Assembly (NCBI GenBank): GCA_021613335.1
Contig: JAJTWR010000005.1
Coordinates: 977,501-1,041,500, forward strand
From: Whitmania pigra
Lineage: Eukaryota; Annelida; Clitellata; Hirudinida; Haemopidae
Direction: 5' to 3'
DNA length: 64,000 nucleotides
Under the pieces are notes generated by a model that made no database searches, was not told the DNA's origin, and was given only the letters and a program-made list of their open reading frames with translations. Position 1 is the stretch's first letter. Each line of letters opens with the position of its first letter. Below, piece by piece: positions 50,537 through 63,730 of this stretch. Position numbers and translations under genes: made by a program.

Positions 50537-52702
50537 TCAACCCTTCCATGGGGAAACGGTTGGATCCCAGCTAACGATAAAATTGTCTGGCTTCTTGTTC
50601 TGCAACAATAAAGTCAAAAACTGACCAACGTTTAGAATAGTCAAAACTTTATTAATAAAATGGTGAGTTAATCAATGACACAATAACTTTCAGCTAATTA
50701 ATCAATCTATTGTTGGAATTAATATCATTACTATCAATAGCATAAGAACACAAAAATCTTCATCTTAGGTGAGGATACTCCAATCCCAACATCCTCCAGC
50801 CGATTTCCACTCCATAATTCCAATCAAAACTCTCAAACTCACCAACAGTTCGTGATCTTCTTTCGTCAGTTGGAAGTCGAACACTTCAGAGTTCTCCTGA
50901 ATTCTCTTTGGGTTTGACGACTTGGGTATCGTGATGTAACCCTTCTCGAGGCTCCACCTTATCATCACTTGTGCCACAGTCTTGTAATGCCTTAGGTGAA
51001 CATTTTTTTTTTAAAGAGAAAATATTTAAATCTATTACAATCAAAACGGCTTAAAATAAAATGTTTAAGTAATTCAAACACATGGAAATTTATTAATTCT
51101 ATTTGGTATGGTTGAAACAGTACCTCTTATATTGTTAAAAAAGTTTAATAGATGATTGCTAAGAACCACCTGCATCCCTAAGCCCTTGTCACAAGCACCC
51201 CATAAAAAATATTTAAAATATTCACAAAAATGCTTAATTACCACTTGTTCACAATCACTAAAAACAAAATCCACCTACCTCTTTGCTATAGCTTTGAGGT
51301 CAGGGTCATCAAACTTCTGACCTCTTGCTAGGGGGCAGTATCCCATGACAGCTATATTCTTTTCCCTGCAGTAATCCACCAATTTATCTCTCTTGCAGAA
51401 GGGGTGGAGCTCGATTTGATTGACAGAGGGTGTCGGAAGACCCGACTCCTCCAGACCCTTCAAGTGCTGGATGCCGAAGTTGGAGACACCAATCGATCTG
51501 TTGAGACATTCCTATTTAATATTAATTATTTGAGAATATATTACAATAACTTCTAGCAGAGGATAAAGTCTGAAGATAAAGTGGAAGTAAATAATTATAA
51601 TCTATTAATTTTCAAACTACAACTGGATTGTTACATTCAATGTCAATTAGAAATCTTTTGATATGTTGAAACATTTGAGAACATAAAATAACTGCAATAA
51701 CTGGAAGAAACACCGACAACAAAACGAACATTTTAAAATCTAAGTTAGCTTGTCAAACTAATATTACTAGTACTACTACTAATAATAATTTACTAATCAG
51801 TTAACAATTAATTAGTTAATAAGAACAGGAACAATTAATTTGGCACCGACTTTATGAGGCCCCTCTCCTTGAGGTCAATGAGTGCCTTGTATGTGTCAAT
51901 GTTTTGTCCGTTGCCAGGCGAGTGGATGAGGAACACATCGATGTAATCCAACTGCATCCTTTGGGTTAAAATAACTTTTTTAAATGCTGACACCATGGTG
52001 ATGATGAGGACTGACTTTGTGGATTGTGATGATGACTATTTATTTGATATATGTGATGATAGATTTGACTAACCAGCTGTTACTTAAGTGCAGATATTAT
52101 TACAAAGAGAATGTTTAGGAATAAATACAATAGTCATCATTAAGATCTAAACACATCAAAAGGAAATAGTTAAGCTTGCAAAACATCTCACAAGGATAAA
52201 CTCTTTTTGACGGATTCAATTGTCTTGTTGAATCCATGATTTGAATCCCACACTTTACTGACGATGCAGATTTCATTTCGAGGGATTCCACTCTTTTTCA
52301 CTGCCTTTCCAACGTCTGCTTCATTCCTGGAGTAACAAATAAATGCTTATTGCATCTAATCTTTTAAATTATATTAGAAAAATAGACTTATGTGTTTGGA
52401 ATCTCATATTTGCTCTTTGTGTCTATTTTACTAATTAAGCATTCAAATATTTAATTAGATAGCAAATCCAGTTCTTACTCATAAAGTTGAGCAGTATCCA
52501 GGAGTCTGTAACCATTCTTCAAGGCAAATAAAATGGCTTGTTCAGCAGTGGAACCGCTCTCGAGTCGAAAAAGGCCGAGGCCAAATAACGGCATTTGAAC
52601 GCCATCGTTGAAAGTTACGAACGAATTCAAACTTATTTCTTCTGACATTTTTTTGCAAAGTGTCGACACCACCAAACGCAAAGTAAGCGTCAACTTGCTC
52701 AA
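50537..52702 (-). CDS. Aldo-keto reductase, tandem copy 1
   Basis: Six exons: 52479-52702, 52192-52326, 51851-51958, 51279-51497, 50843-50990 and 50537-50599 (897 nt, 298 aa; 280 aa if translation begins at the second Met, MSEEISLNSF). The first 18 residues (MSKLTLTLRLVVSTLCKK) could be a mitochondrial leader. The AKR catalytic tetrad is complete: Asp and Tyr in LLDTAQLYE, Lys in IVSKVWDSN, His in DVFLIHSPG. GVSNFG, VNQIELHPF and IPKSSNPKRI (NADPH binding) follow, ending VSWDPTVSPWKG. The form resembles the glyoxal/prostaglandin-type reductases that are about 280 aa. It reduces carbonyl substrates with NADPH in the cytosol or mitochondria; the substrate cannot be told from sequence. Confidence 0.93.
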
Positions 52703-53613
52703 TAAATTCCGACCCAGACTGAGTTCCCCAGTCGTTCGAAAGTAAACAATGCTACGCTTCGAGGGCTAAATTCCAAAAAAACGAGCGCAATTTCAAAACG
52801 TAATTAATCAATCACTTACCAGTAGATGCTTTTAAACAGACTGAAGAAATACCGGTATTCATAAATTTATTATTCTATTTTTAAGGGGAGGATTCTGATA
52901 AGGGCTTACAGGGCAAACAGCCAATCAAGCTCAACACACCTTTATTCCGTTTCATAAAGTTTAACTTGAAATTTTAACATTATATCAGTTTGCAAGTTTA
53001 TTTATTATCTCTGGGTTTTGACAATTTTTTGATTTTTTTTATTTAAGCAAAAGTGCTTGGTGGCTTCATTTGCATTCATTACGTTTGTTAATTATGGATT
53101 CTTAAGTTATGAATAGATGTTCAATAATGTCTTTTGCTCAGATATTTGCATAAATGACAAAGGATGAATGTATTGCATTAATCCTAAAAACCGAAAAGAA
53201 AATATTTTTTTAAATTTATAAATTGGTCAAAGGGCCTCTAACAAGACCAATAAGCAACTCCCAAGCGAATCAAAAAAACAAAGGCAAGCGACAAAACGTG
53301 GAAAGCAGGAAAAAAATAGGCGAATAACAAAAACAAAAATTATCATATATTCAGTTTCCAACAGTCAAACACCGGGAGAGGTTCGCATGCTCAATCAAGC
53401 ATTTGAACCGTGAAAAAGTACCAGCAGACACTATCTCCTCAGGAATATACATTACTCCAAACAAAACTTTAAATGATATTTTATATAATATAAAGTTGTG
53501 AAGCTTTAAAAATATTAATAAAGAAATTACTTCTCAATAGTTGTTCCACGAAATCCTATTAAGTCTTAAAAACATCCGCTAATACAAACCGAATTAAAAT
53601 TATTTATATTTAT
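52703..53613. other. Spacer between AKR 1 and the second duplication unit
   Basis: It holds the probable AKR 1 promoter region and, from about 52998, the start of duplication unit 2. Within unit 2, about 250 bp at 53205-53455 have no partner in unit 1 and look like an insertion of an unclassified repeat. No gene seen. Confidence 0.7.
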
Positions 53614-53716
53614 TGATGCTGTTTCATAGACGACGATCTTCTGTATGGACCCAATGAGAGGACACTGCATTATTGAATGAGCTTGCTAGAGTGGCTGTCC
53701 TAGTTTCCCCTGTCAT
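53614..53716 (-). pseudogene. Dead duplicate of FIG4 exon 1
   Basis: It matches FIG4 exon 1 (49797-49904), including the start codon and IIQCPL/SIQKIVVYE coding sequence. It has lost several bases within the 5' half (frameshift), and the donor GT is changed (CATCAATAA). The rest of FIG4 is absent downstream, because AKR 1 lies between. It is a by-product of the tandem duplication. Confidence 0.88.
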
Positions 53717-53896
53717 TATGATCTCTTAGAATTTCTTAAAGCATGCAAACAGACAGACAAAGAAACAACCAAGACCCAATCGGTGCCCCAAAATAGTCAA
53801 CGCCCGTTAGTTTTGATAGCCTGATCCTTATTTATTTATTATTTATTTATTTGATTATAGTCTGTTGCATGATTCCAAAATTTCCTTTCTTCATGT

Positions 53897-56088
53897 TCAA
53901 CCCTCCCACGGGGAACCAGTTGGATCCCAGCCGACGATAAAGTTGTCTGGCTTCTTGTTCTGCAACAACGACCATTATAAAGTGATAACACACTGTTACA
54001 ACAAAACAATTGATTAATAAAGTCAAAAGCTGACCAACTTTTAGAATAGTCAAAACTTTATTAATAAAATGATGAGTTAATCAATAACACAATAACCTTC
54101 AGCTATCAAACAATCTATTATTAAAATTAATATCATTACTATCAATAGCATAAGAACACAAAAATCTTCATCTTAGGTGAGGATACTCCAATCCCAACAT
54201 CCTCCAGCCGATTTCCACTCCATAATTCCAATCAAAACTCTCAAACTCACCAACAGTTCGTGATCTTCTTTCGTCAGTTGGAAGTCGAACACTTCAGAGT
54301 TCTCCTGAATTCTCTTTGGGTTTGACGACTTGGGTATCGTGATGTAACCCTTCTCGAGGCTCCACCTTATCATCACTTGTGCCACAGTCTTGTAATGCCT
54401 TAGGTGAACATTTTTTTTTTAAAGAGGATATTTAAATCTGTTATAATAAAATGGCTTAAAATAATATGTTTAAGTAAAACAAACACCTGGAAATTTATTA
54501 ATTCAATTTGGTATGGTTGAAACACTACCTGTAATATTGTTAAAAGCATTTAATAAATTATTGCTAAGAACCATCTGCATCCCTAAGCCCTTGTCACAAG
54601 CACTCCATAAAAAATATTTAAAATATTCACAAAGATGCTTAATTACCACTTGTTCACAATCACTAAAAACAAAATAACTCAAGCCACATACCTCTTTGCC
54701 ATGGCTTTGAGGTCAGGATCATCAAACTTCTGACCTCTTGCTAGGGGGCAGTACCCCATGACAGCTATATTCTTCTCCCTGCAGTAATCCACCAATTTAT
54801 CTCTCTTGCAGAAGGGGTGGAGCTCGATTTGATTGACAGAGGGTGTCGGAAGCCCCGCCTCCTCCAGACCCTTCAAGTGCTGGATGGCGAAGTTGGAGAC
54901 GCCAATCGACCTGTTGAGACATTCCTATTTAATAATAATTATCTGAGAATAGATTACAATAACTTCTAGCAGAGGATAAAGTCTGAAGATAAAGTAGAAG
55001 TAAATAATTATAGTCTAATAATTTTCAAACTACAACTGCATTGTTACATTCAATTTCAATTAGAAATCTTTTGATATGTGGAAACATTTGAGAACATAAA
55101 ATAACTGGAAGAAACACCGACAACAAAACAAACATTTTAAAATCTATGTTAGCCATTATTACATTGTCAAACTAATATTATTAGTACTACTACTAATAAT
55201 AATTTACTAATCAGTTAACAATTAATTAGTTAATAAAAACGGGAATAATTAATTTGGCACTGACTTTATGAGGCCCCTCTCCTTGAGGTCAATGAGTGCT
55301 TTGTAGGTGTCAACGTTTTGTCCGTCACCAGGAGAGTGGATGAGGAACACATCGATGTAATCCAACTGCATCCTTTGGGTTAAAATAACTTTTTTAAATG
55401 CTGACGCCATGGTGATGATGAGGACTGAGTTTGTGGATTGTGATGATGATTTAGATTTGACTAACCAGCTGTTACTTAAGAGCAGATATTATTACAAATA
55501 GAATGTTTAGGAATAAATACATTAGTCATCATTAAGATCTAAACACATCAAAAGGATAAGCTTGCAAAACATCTCACAAGGATAAACTCTTTTTGACAGA
55601 TTCAATTGTCTTATTGAATCCATGATTTGAATCCCAGACTTTACTGACTATGCAGATTTCATTTCGAGGGATACCACTCTTTTTCACTGCCTTTCCAACG
55701 TCTGCTTCATTCCTGGAGTAACAAATAAATGCTTATTGCATCTAATCTTTCAAATTATGTTAGAAAAATTGACTTATGTGTTTGGAATCTCATATTTACT
55801 CTTTGTGTATATTTTACTTAATAAGCATTTAAATAGAAAATTAGGTAACAAATCCACTTCTTACTCATAAAATTGAGCAGTATCCAGGAGTCTGTACCCA
55901 TTCTTCAAGGCAAACAAAATGGCTTGTTCAGCAGTGGAACCGCTCTCGAGTCGATAAAGGCCGAGGCCAAATAACGGCATTCGAACGCCATCGTTGAAAG
56001 TTACGAACGAATTCAAACTTATTTCTTCTGACATTATTTTGCAAAGTGTCGACACCACCAAACGCAAAGTAAGCGTCAAATTGCTCAA
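53897..56088 (-). CDS. Aldo-keto reductase, tandem copy 2
   Basis: The exon map is identical to copy 1: 55865-56088, 55578-55712, 55265-55372, 54692-54910, 54251-54398 and 53897-53959 (897 nt, 298 aa, or 280 from the inner Met). The catalytic tetrad is present (LLDTAQFYE, VSKVWDSN, FLIHSPGDG). Differences from copy 1 are few and mostly conservative: VRMPLFGLGLYRL versus VQMPLFGLGLFRL, LEEAGLP versus LEESGLP, and an altered tail VGWDPTGSPWEG. Exon 5 is almost unchanged, including silent sites, which suggests strong constraint or gene conversion. All splice borders are intact, so both copies are probably functional. Confidence 0.93.
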
Positions 56089-56598
56089 TAAATTCCGACC
56101 CAGACTGAGTTCCCCAGTCGTTCGAAGGTAAACAATGCTACGCTTCGAGGGCTAAACTCCAAAAAAACGAGTGCAATTGCAAACCGGTAGATGCTTTTAA
56201 ACAGACTGAAGAAAGTATTCAAAAATTTATTATTCTATTTTTAATGTGAGGATTCTGATAAGGATCGTAGGGCAATCAACCAATCAAGTTCAACACACCT
56301 TTATTCAGTTTCATAAATTTTAACTTGAAATTTTAACATTATATCGGCTTGCAAGTTTAGAAATAACAATTAAGAAATAAACCTAAACACATTTAATTTG
56401 ATATTCACAAACAAAAGCATATAGCTCTAAGGTGGCCTAGTCGATTGAAACCAAACTCTCAATCATCTGAGAATAAAAACCAAAACCAGGACCGAACGTG
56501 CAAATAAACAACTGCAACAACTAAAAAACAACTACGTCGTTTCAACAAAAACACCGACAAATCACGAATCATCTAGAAAATATCAAAATCAACAAAAT
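56089..56598. other. Spacer between AKR 2 and the ADAR gene
   Basis: The upstream region of AKR 2 matches the upstream region of AKR 1 to about 56360. It is followed by about 240 bp of unique DNA, which is the 3' flank of the ADAR gene. No gene seen. Confidence 0.7.
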
Positions 56599-59500
56599 TT
56601 AGTCGATCGTAAACATGTCCTGCTCCATGGGCTTGCCGATCCACCAGCCTCGTCCCTTCTGGCAGAGCCAATTATAAAGTTCCACCTTGGCCATCTGGTA
56701 GCTCTTGGCTTCCGACTTTGCCTGTTCATAGGTCAGATCTTTACAGAACAATGGGGAATCAGGAACGGGTGTCACGAAGTCTCTGCAGACGAGAAACTGT
56801 TTGAAGAGGGAATGCTTGCAGACGGTCGAGGGCTCGTTGTTTAGTAACAACTTGCCAGACTGAAATAGGAAAGCCATCTCAGTTCTTACATTTGTAAATC
56901 AAGTTGAAGAAATAATATTACAAATTCCTAATTAATCAGAATCCATCCTTTATTGAAATGTAATAAGTAGAAATTGTAATTACAAATCGATTTAAACATT
57001 TCATTAGACTCAACAGCGACATTTAAATGCTGACAGACGTGATGCTCCATCGTCCAATCCTGACAGAGAGGCGTAGAAAATATCGATTAAATGCAAAACA
57101 ACACCTCATCACCTGCGTATTGATGACCTCAAACTCTTCTTCCAAGCCCTCGTACCATAGGACGGCATAGTTCAGGGCCTTCGCAGCCCTCCTAGTCTGG
57201 GGCACGGTCACAGTGCCAATGGTGGGTCGGTTAACCTGGAAGCCCTCGGGCAGATTCTGAACTTCGGCAATCCTCCCGTAGATTGCCCTCGTTGCGTGCT
57301 CTCTGCTGAAGAGGCTGCCAAAGGTCACGCTGGTGAGATAGACAGGTGCAATGAAGTGGCTGAGTAATGCACCTGGCAGAGAAATAATGTGAATGTTATG
57401 GTTAAAAACATCACTCGATAGTATTACTGGACTTAGGATTTGCATCATTGCAATTTCTCCTTTACCTACCAGATCTTTTTCTCAGATTACATCAGCAGAC
57501 TACGCTATAGTAGAAATGTATTATGAGATTTAACTTATGAGATGTATTATGAAATTAAACTTTAAAATGAATGAAAAATAAACTACCACCACCTCAAACA
57601 TGCCTAGAAGTATTTCCTTAAAAACCAGTCCCTAAACACTACACAACAACAATCTGCGGCCACCAACAACAACAACAACAACAACGGCAACGACAGTCCA
57701 CAAAAACAACACTACACAACACCACCATCGTTACCTTGACAACCGAGGATGTTCCACCTGGCGACCTTGTCACTGCACGACATGATGAGCAACCTCTCGC
57801 CCTGCAGAATGCCATCCCAGGACTGAACCCCGGACTCAGAAGAGGTCACGGGAATCGTGCCTTCCCCGGACTCGATTTTCGTCCTCAGCATGCCCCGGGC
57901 TATCTGCCTCTTGGCAGGCAAGGGATAGGAATAGTTCAGTGCCGAAGTCGAAGGGCTGGAGTGAGAAGATGGTCGAGAAGGCAATGTGGTGCAAGGAGAC
58001 AAAATAAATGTAAAAAGAGAAGTTTAGCGATGATTCTGTGACTTCAGAATTCATTCAACAGTGTAAATGCATTGGTACTCAGTAGTAACAATTAACAATA
58101 ATAAATGTCGTTGCAATACTAACAAAGGTTAACATGCGCTAATAATATTAACAATACAAACGTTCAAAGGCCTACATTAATAATATTATCTGACGTAACA
58201 TTAGTTATTAACGTTTAACATCATTATCATTAACAGTATTAACAATAACAGGACAAACAAGCAAACAAACATCAAGCACATACCCTTCCCAAGATGGTCC
58301 CTCCCAAGCTTCTCCTGTAGGTGGTTGACCATCGACTTCTGGAAAACTATCAAGCTTTATCTCTTGCTCCTGGTTGGTCAAAGGATTGTCCTCGTCGTGT
58401 GGCGAAAAGATTCTGGCATCCCCACAGGTAGAGGTAGAAATGTACAGGTGGGCCTTCACCCCCTTTCGAAGGGTGCAGCCCATGCCTGACGGGTGGAGTT
58501 CGAATATGCCCTGGAGGTGAGTGGATTGGAAATGACGGTTTACGTTTGGAAATGTTAACAATGACAAAAAATCTAACACAACTTGAAGCAATCTGGGAAT
58601 CACTGTTATATTGTAATATTCTTTACGGTATTATTATATCAAATAAGACAGCCTTCGTGGTGGCTTAAGTCCGAATCGCAGGACCTCAATGCCAACAAAT
58701 AAACACGTCTTTATTATTGTTATTATAGTTATCGTTATCATTAGTATTATTATATATTCGACATTGTACTTATTAACTTAAATTGAACTTTATACGAGTA
58801 TTTTAACAGTCACAAATTGAACATTTGTACAAACTAGAATTTGCCATTGTTTGTATGCTGGGTTGTAGTAACACTATGTTAACATTGTATTATCTTATAT
58901 TTAATTAACACTACATTAACATCGTATTAATATTGCATTATCTTATATTTAATTAACACTACATTAACATTGTATTAATATTGCATTATCTTATATTTAA
59001 TTAACACTACATTAACATTGTATTAATATTGCATTATCTTATATTTAATTAACACTACATTAACATTGTATTAATATTGCATTATCTTATATTTAATTAA
59101 CACTACATTAACATTGTATTAATATTGTATCATCTTACATTGTATTTGAAGTTAGAGGCAAATGTTTTTATCAGCTCTTGATACAAAAACATCTTCAGAC
59201 CTGAAAATAGACATATGAACCTCAAGATACAATTAACAGATTTATAAAAAAATTAATTACATACGAGTGGTAATTACGTCGCCAGGCAAATTTATGTATT
59301 ATGGTTATGCAATGAAACTATCGTACAGCACAACAAATCATTTGTTGGCAGTTTAAGTTTGACAACAATCAATTGCCAGCAACAAGTTCGGTCACCTCTC
59401 CGAGCCAGTATCTCGGCATGCGAGTCGTTGACGGCCTTCCCCTTGTCGCTGATGAACTCCCCATTGATGCACTTGGTTCCCGTGGCGACCGACACCACCC

Positions 59501-60244
59501 TGTGCGAGACGCTGCCGTCGACTTCCGTCGTCATGACGAAACCGGCAATGACCTTCTGCTTTGTGAACTCTGAAGTTTTGGTGAGAACCTCGAACTTGTC
59601 GAAGACGAGGGTCTCGAAGAGGTCGGGTTTGAAGGTCGGGTCGGGGGGTACGTGGTTGTCGTCGGTGCTTTCCTCCTGCTCGTCTGTTGGGTTTAGTGAT
59701 GGATGCTCAAATTGAGGTGACTAGGTTATTTCAATTTGTATTAGGAGTGTTTTTTTCAAATTTAAAATGGTAATGGTTTATTTTTTTGTGGTAATTGTTT
59801 ATTTTTAATAAATACATTCTAAAAGCAATTGGGCATACTCATACTGAAAAATCTTTTTTCCTCCTCAAAATCAAAATCAAATGAAAAATCAATACAATCA
59901 TCACCATTTCCAACGTTAAAATGCTCTGGAAAGTTTTCCAGAAGAGCCAGGACGGCCGCCTTGGCTTTGGCCTGTTTCTTGCTCGTGCCGGACGCCTTAA
60001 AGTTTTGTTCCCTCGACGTGACGATGCAGGTGAACGATTGGCCTTCCACCACGACGAAGTTGAAAATTGCTTTGTTGTCGAGCTCCAGCAGCAGGGAAAT
60101 TGGGTTCTTCTGCTGCGGAGTTGTGCCCGGTTTTGCCGACGGCTGCGGCAGAGGCTGTATAGGCAGCCTGATGAATGTCGTTATGGTATTAATAGCAACT
60201 ATGACAATGATGATGGCAATAATGAATTACTATAAATAATAATA

Positions 60245-60289
<45 letters not shown>

Positions 60290-61678
60290 TAATAATAATA
60301 ATAATAATAACAATAATAACAATAATGATAGAAACAGAAAATTCTAGTTGATCATTGACATTGTTGAAGCATTATAAAAGCAGTTCAAAACATCTTGTGT
60401 AACTTGAACAAAAATAACAAGATTCAAGTAATTCTTTTATAATTTGTTACTTTGGATCTTGATCAGTGGGTTTTGCGTCCTGGTTCTCCTTCTTCTTGAT
60501 GATGTCTTTGAAAGCATCCAAGTTCCTCAGGTACTCAAGGGCAGCCTCCGCAGCTGCGGATTTTGCCAACTTTTTGGATGTCGAGGTGCCGTAAAAATTC
60601 TTTATGAAAATAACGAACAAGTTCATTTACGAAACAAACTGATAAAGAATTTACGGAATGCCGATATGAAATAAACTGAACAAATATTACAAATACAAAA
60701 ATTTTCAGTTCACAAGTTCAAATATAAAACAAACTGATTAAAGAAATTACACATAATAAACTGTAGAAACATAACTTTGAAGATTGACATTAACAATGTG
60801 TCTGTGAGCACAATATATTTAAGCATACGTTAAGTTGCTACTAGAAAACAACATGAAATAATTTTTATGTCGTGAAATGATGAAGTGATGATTAATCACT
60901 AGACAAGATTTTTAAACGCAACTTAATTTGACATCAAATTGAAAACCACTTATCAACATAAACTTGTACTAAACAAATAAACCAGCAATTAATAATGCAA
61001 TTTCAGATAATGCATAAAAATTCAGAACCGTGATAAACAAATTCTTTTCACAATAATAAGTGGATGTTGTTAATTGATAAAATTAATAAAAATATTCACA
61101 TTAAGATGACAACTTATCTCTTCATTTACTTCCAAATATTGAAAATTTCTGCTTTTCATTATTTGATAAAAAGCTATGCATGTTTTTGATTGATTATTGA
61201 TTTCATCATTACCATATTCTCAGAGAATTTAAATGGGTAGCTTATTTAAGCAGGCTGTTTGTTTCACACAAACCAAACAAAACAAAAAAAGGCAGACAAA
61301 GTTTTCAATCTAATTACTGGTTTCAGCCTCCCAAATCAATAAAATAACGTATTAAGTCTTCAAAGTGACTTCATTAATCGACAAAAATAAAAAATAGGGC
61401 GAATGACGTTTTTGATACTTAACCACGCCTCGGAAATGAACTTGAATCGTGAATTTGGGGTCGTGGGCTGGTCCGTCCTGATTGACGACAGCATATTCCA
61501 ATCCTGGTTGAAGTTCGTTGAGTACAGAAACAGGGTTCCTCCGCTCGTGAACGTCGTCGTTGAGGAACACCTTCTGTTTCTTTTGCATTTCTTTGCAAAC
61601 TCTTTGCATACAACTTGCTGCTACTCGTTTCGAACGTTTCATGAATCCTAAAAACATATCACGTCGCTCCCTCAGCAC
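56599..61678 (-). CDS. ADARB1: ADAR2-type double-stranded RNA adenosine deaminase
   Basis: Nine exons: 61424-61678, 60451-60599, 59845-60167 (or 59839), 59396-59683, 59139-59200, 58284-58510, 57735-57955, 57113-57372 and 56599-56859 (2046 nt, about 681 aa). dsRNA-binding domain 1 spans exons 1-2 ([37 protein letters not shown]). Domain 2 is in exon 3 ([20 protein letters not shown]). The deaminase domain shows [14 protein letters not shown], the zinc/proton-shuttle HAE in [11 protein letters not shown], zinc cysteines in [12 protein letters not shown] and [14 protein letters not shown], and [13 protein letters not shown]. It ends [16 protein letters not shown]. Two dsRBDs and no Z-alpha domain mark the ADAR2 type. 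It converts A to I in nuclear dsRNA. Human ADAR2 has TSPCGD where this has TSTCGD; the zinc Cys is kept. Further 5' exons cannot be excluded. Confidence 0.94.
58876..59130. repeat. 48-bp tandem repeat beside ADAR exon 5
   Basis: About five near-perfect copies of a 48-bp unit containing ACACTACATTAACATTGTAT, then TAATATTGCATTATC. The array reaches to within about 10 bp of the exon 5 donor (59139) in the ADAR intron. Strong copy identity implies recent expansion. Confidence 0.93.
60238..60328. repeat. (AAT)n microsatellite in ADAR intron 2
   Basis: About 90 bp of AAT/ATA repeats between ADAR exons 3 and 2. Confidence 0.93.
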
Positions 61679-63367
61679 TCTTCTGCTTTACGTCTAAAAG
61701 TCAGTTAAGACATACGTCTTCTGCTTCTTATCGGAATATTGTTTACGTAGATTGAAACCGCCAGGAATTCCCAAGACAGATTCGCCGACAAAATATCAAC
61801 AACCTGAGATGTCGACTATTTTATATTTGAATGTTTGCCTGGAAGAACTCGATGGCAAAGAGTGATTGAACAAATTTGTTACACCATCGCTTGAAACCGA
61901 AACCCCAGGTTAACGGATTGTAATAGTGCTACGGTGAATAGCCAATGAGAGGAGAAGCATTTGGGTCAACATTTCAGAAAGGAAAGTATGTGTAACGTTG
62001 AGGTGCAATTTAGTTTTCGTTCGATTTGTTTTTAATGAAGCATTTTTTAAATTAATTTGTTTATATTTTTGTTTTATATATTAGCTAAATTGTGAAAAGG
62101 TCGTTTTTGAAAATATAGATCTCATTCCAACTAGAAGTCATTCAATTGATTGCTAAGTCATGTTAAATTATTGTGTAATAATATATAATTTTAATAATTA
62201 TGCATATTTTTACTTCTCGGAAACGTCTATGGAAAGTTTCCTAAATTTTCATTTGAATGACAAGGAGATGGCATTGCAAATCTAAACACAAAAATGTTCA
62301 TAACAAAAGTATTGTAATTTTTTTAAATTTTAAATCTAATCGACTTAGTTCAAATCTTAGTTCAAAAAGTTATAACTTTTTTTATTAATTATTTTTTAAT
62401 AATCCCCAGGTGTCAGACTACAAACAAGAAATGGCTGAAACATTTATAGCGATGTTTATCATTCGAGAAAAAGTAAATTTAAAGAATCTATACAGCTACT
62501 TATTATTATTATTAATTATTTAATTAAAAATTATACATTAGCACAATTCACTAGCTATTCGAATGATTTGTCAGGCAATATTAATAAACAATAATAATAA
62601 TAACCTATTTATGTCAATTTAGCAATTGAAAATTTATAAAAGTCGTGATGATAATAATATTATAATACTTTAAAAGCCTTGTTCAATTACCCCGACTCAT
62701 CGGCGGCCCTGGTAATAAGCGATAACATCAGGTGTGCTCGAAAAGAAAGACTTGTAAAGATTTGTGAAAGGCTCGTTCAAAAGTGTGTTTTATCAGAAAA
62801 CCTTGTCATATTTTCAAAGAGATTCAGAAATTGTTTTCATAGGAAGAAACAAAAAAGAATAATTAGACTTTAAAAAAATCAAAGAATAAGATTGGACAAA
62901 AAAAACAAGATTTTCTGTTTAAAAAATAAAAATTTAAAAATTTAAAAAAAAAAATAAAAAGCGTCAAATTAAAATTCAAGACGCAATCGCCTTTTGTGTG
63001 CTGCTGAAACACGAAAAGGTTGAAGTCTGCAGAATCGAGTGAAATTTTAAAAATTTAAAACATTCAGAAACTTATTGCCTGGAATAACAATGCAAACTGT
63101 TTTATTTTAATTTATGCTTATTTTAACAAATAATAACCAAACAAACTGACAAACATTTAAAACTTTTTTTGCGATTAAATACAATTTATTTGAATTATTT
63201 TAATTGAGAGATAATAAATCGGATTAAGACGAAAAATAAATTTCAATTGTAAAAAAAAGCATTCTTAACGAGAACCGTCGTTCGATAATTATTTCATGTA
63301 TTCGATAATTTAAAATATAGCGCTGCAAATTCACTCGATCGAATCCTTTTTACTAGAATTAACTATT
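61679..63367. other. AT-rich upstream region of ADAR
   Basis: The first 250 bp (to about 61930) are less AT-rich and may hold the ADAR promoter or a 5' untranslated exon. Beyond that the DNA is strongly AT-rich with A runs. I see no gene; an ORF at 62679-62873 has no resemblance to a known family. Confidence 0.6.
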
Positions 63368-63539
63368 TTAAATAAATAAATAAATAAATTTAACTGCGAA
63401 AAACAGAGAAAAGTCAATTGAAACACAAATACAAATAAGCCGAAATAAAGTAAAACAAATGATATAAAAACAATTAAAAAATAATAACAACAAAATAAAT
63501 AATGTAATAAAACAAAAAAAAAAAATGAAACAAACAATA

Positions 63540-63730
63540 GGGAGATATGACGTCATATCTTCATCCTCCGTCATGGCGGGGTCATTCTTCCGGAGCGGAG
63601 CTTGTCTCATCCGCGCATGTCCAAAGATCACGAATCGTCGATAACAATCAGGATATCGACTGGGGATCGCAATTAGCATGAAGGATAACGCGTACGATGC
63701 AGACGCCATAGCAGCTGTAGTGATGGTCAA
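63540..63730 (-). other. Possible coding exon, unidentified
   Basis: A GC-richer island in AT-rich surroundings carries a minus-strand open frame (MASASYALSFMLIAIPSRYP, then RRFVIFGHARMRQAP). It begins at 63730, or at an inner Met near 63709. Past about 63530 the frame continues into AT-rich sequence giving a Phe/Ile/Leu run that looks non-coding. It could be a first exon of a gene leaving no further trace here, or the GC island of a promoter. I do not recognise the protein. Confidence 0.25.

Noticed and set aside
58876..59130. CRISPR-like or regulatory repeat array
   Set aside because: The units abut with no unique spacers and the genome is animal; it is a plain tandem repeat.
61352..61423. 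Extension of ADAR exon 1 past the GTTAAG donor
   Set aside because: The next exon (60451-60599) continues the dsRNA-binding domain in phase 0 from that donor, while the readthrough loses all resemblance.
63368..63537. Hydrophobic minus-strand frame as a membrane protein
   Set aside because: The Phe/Ile/Leu run comes from A/T-rich simple sequence; only the GC-richer part above 63540 might be coding.
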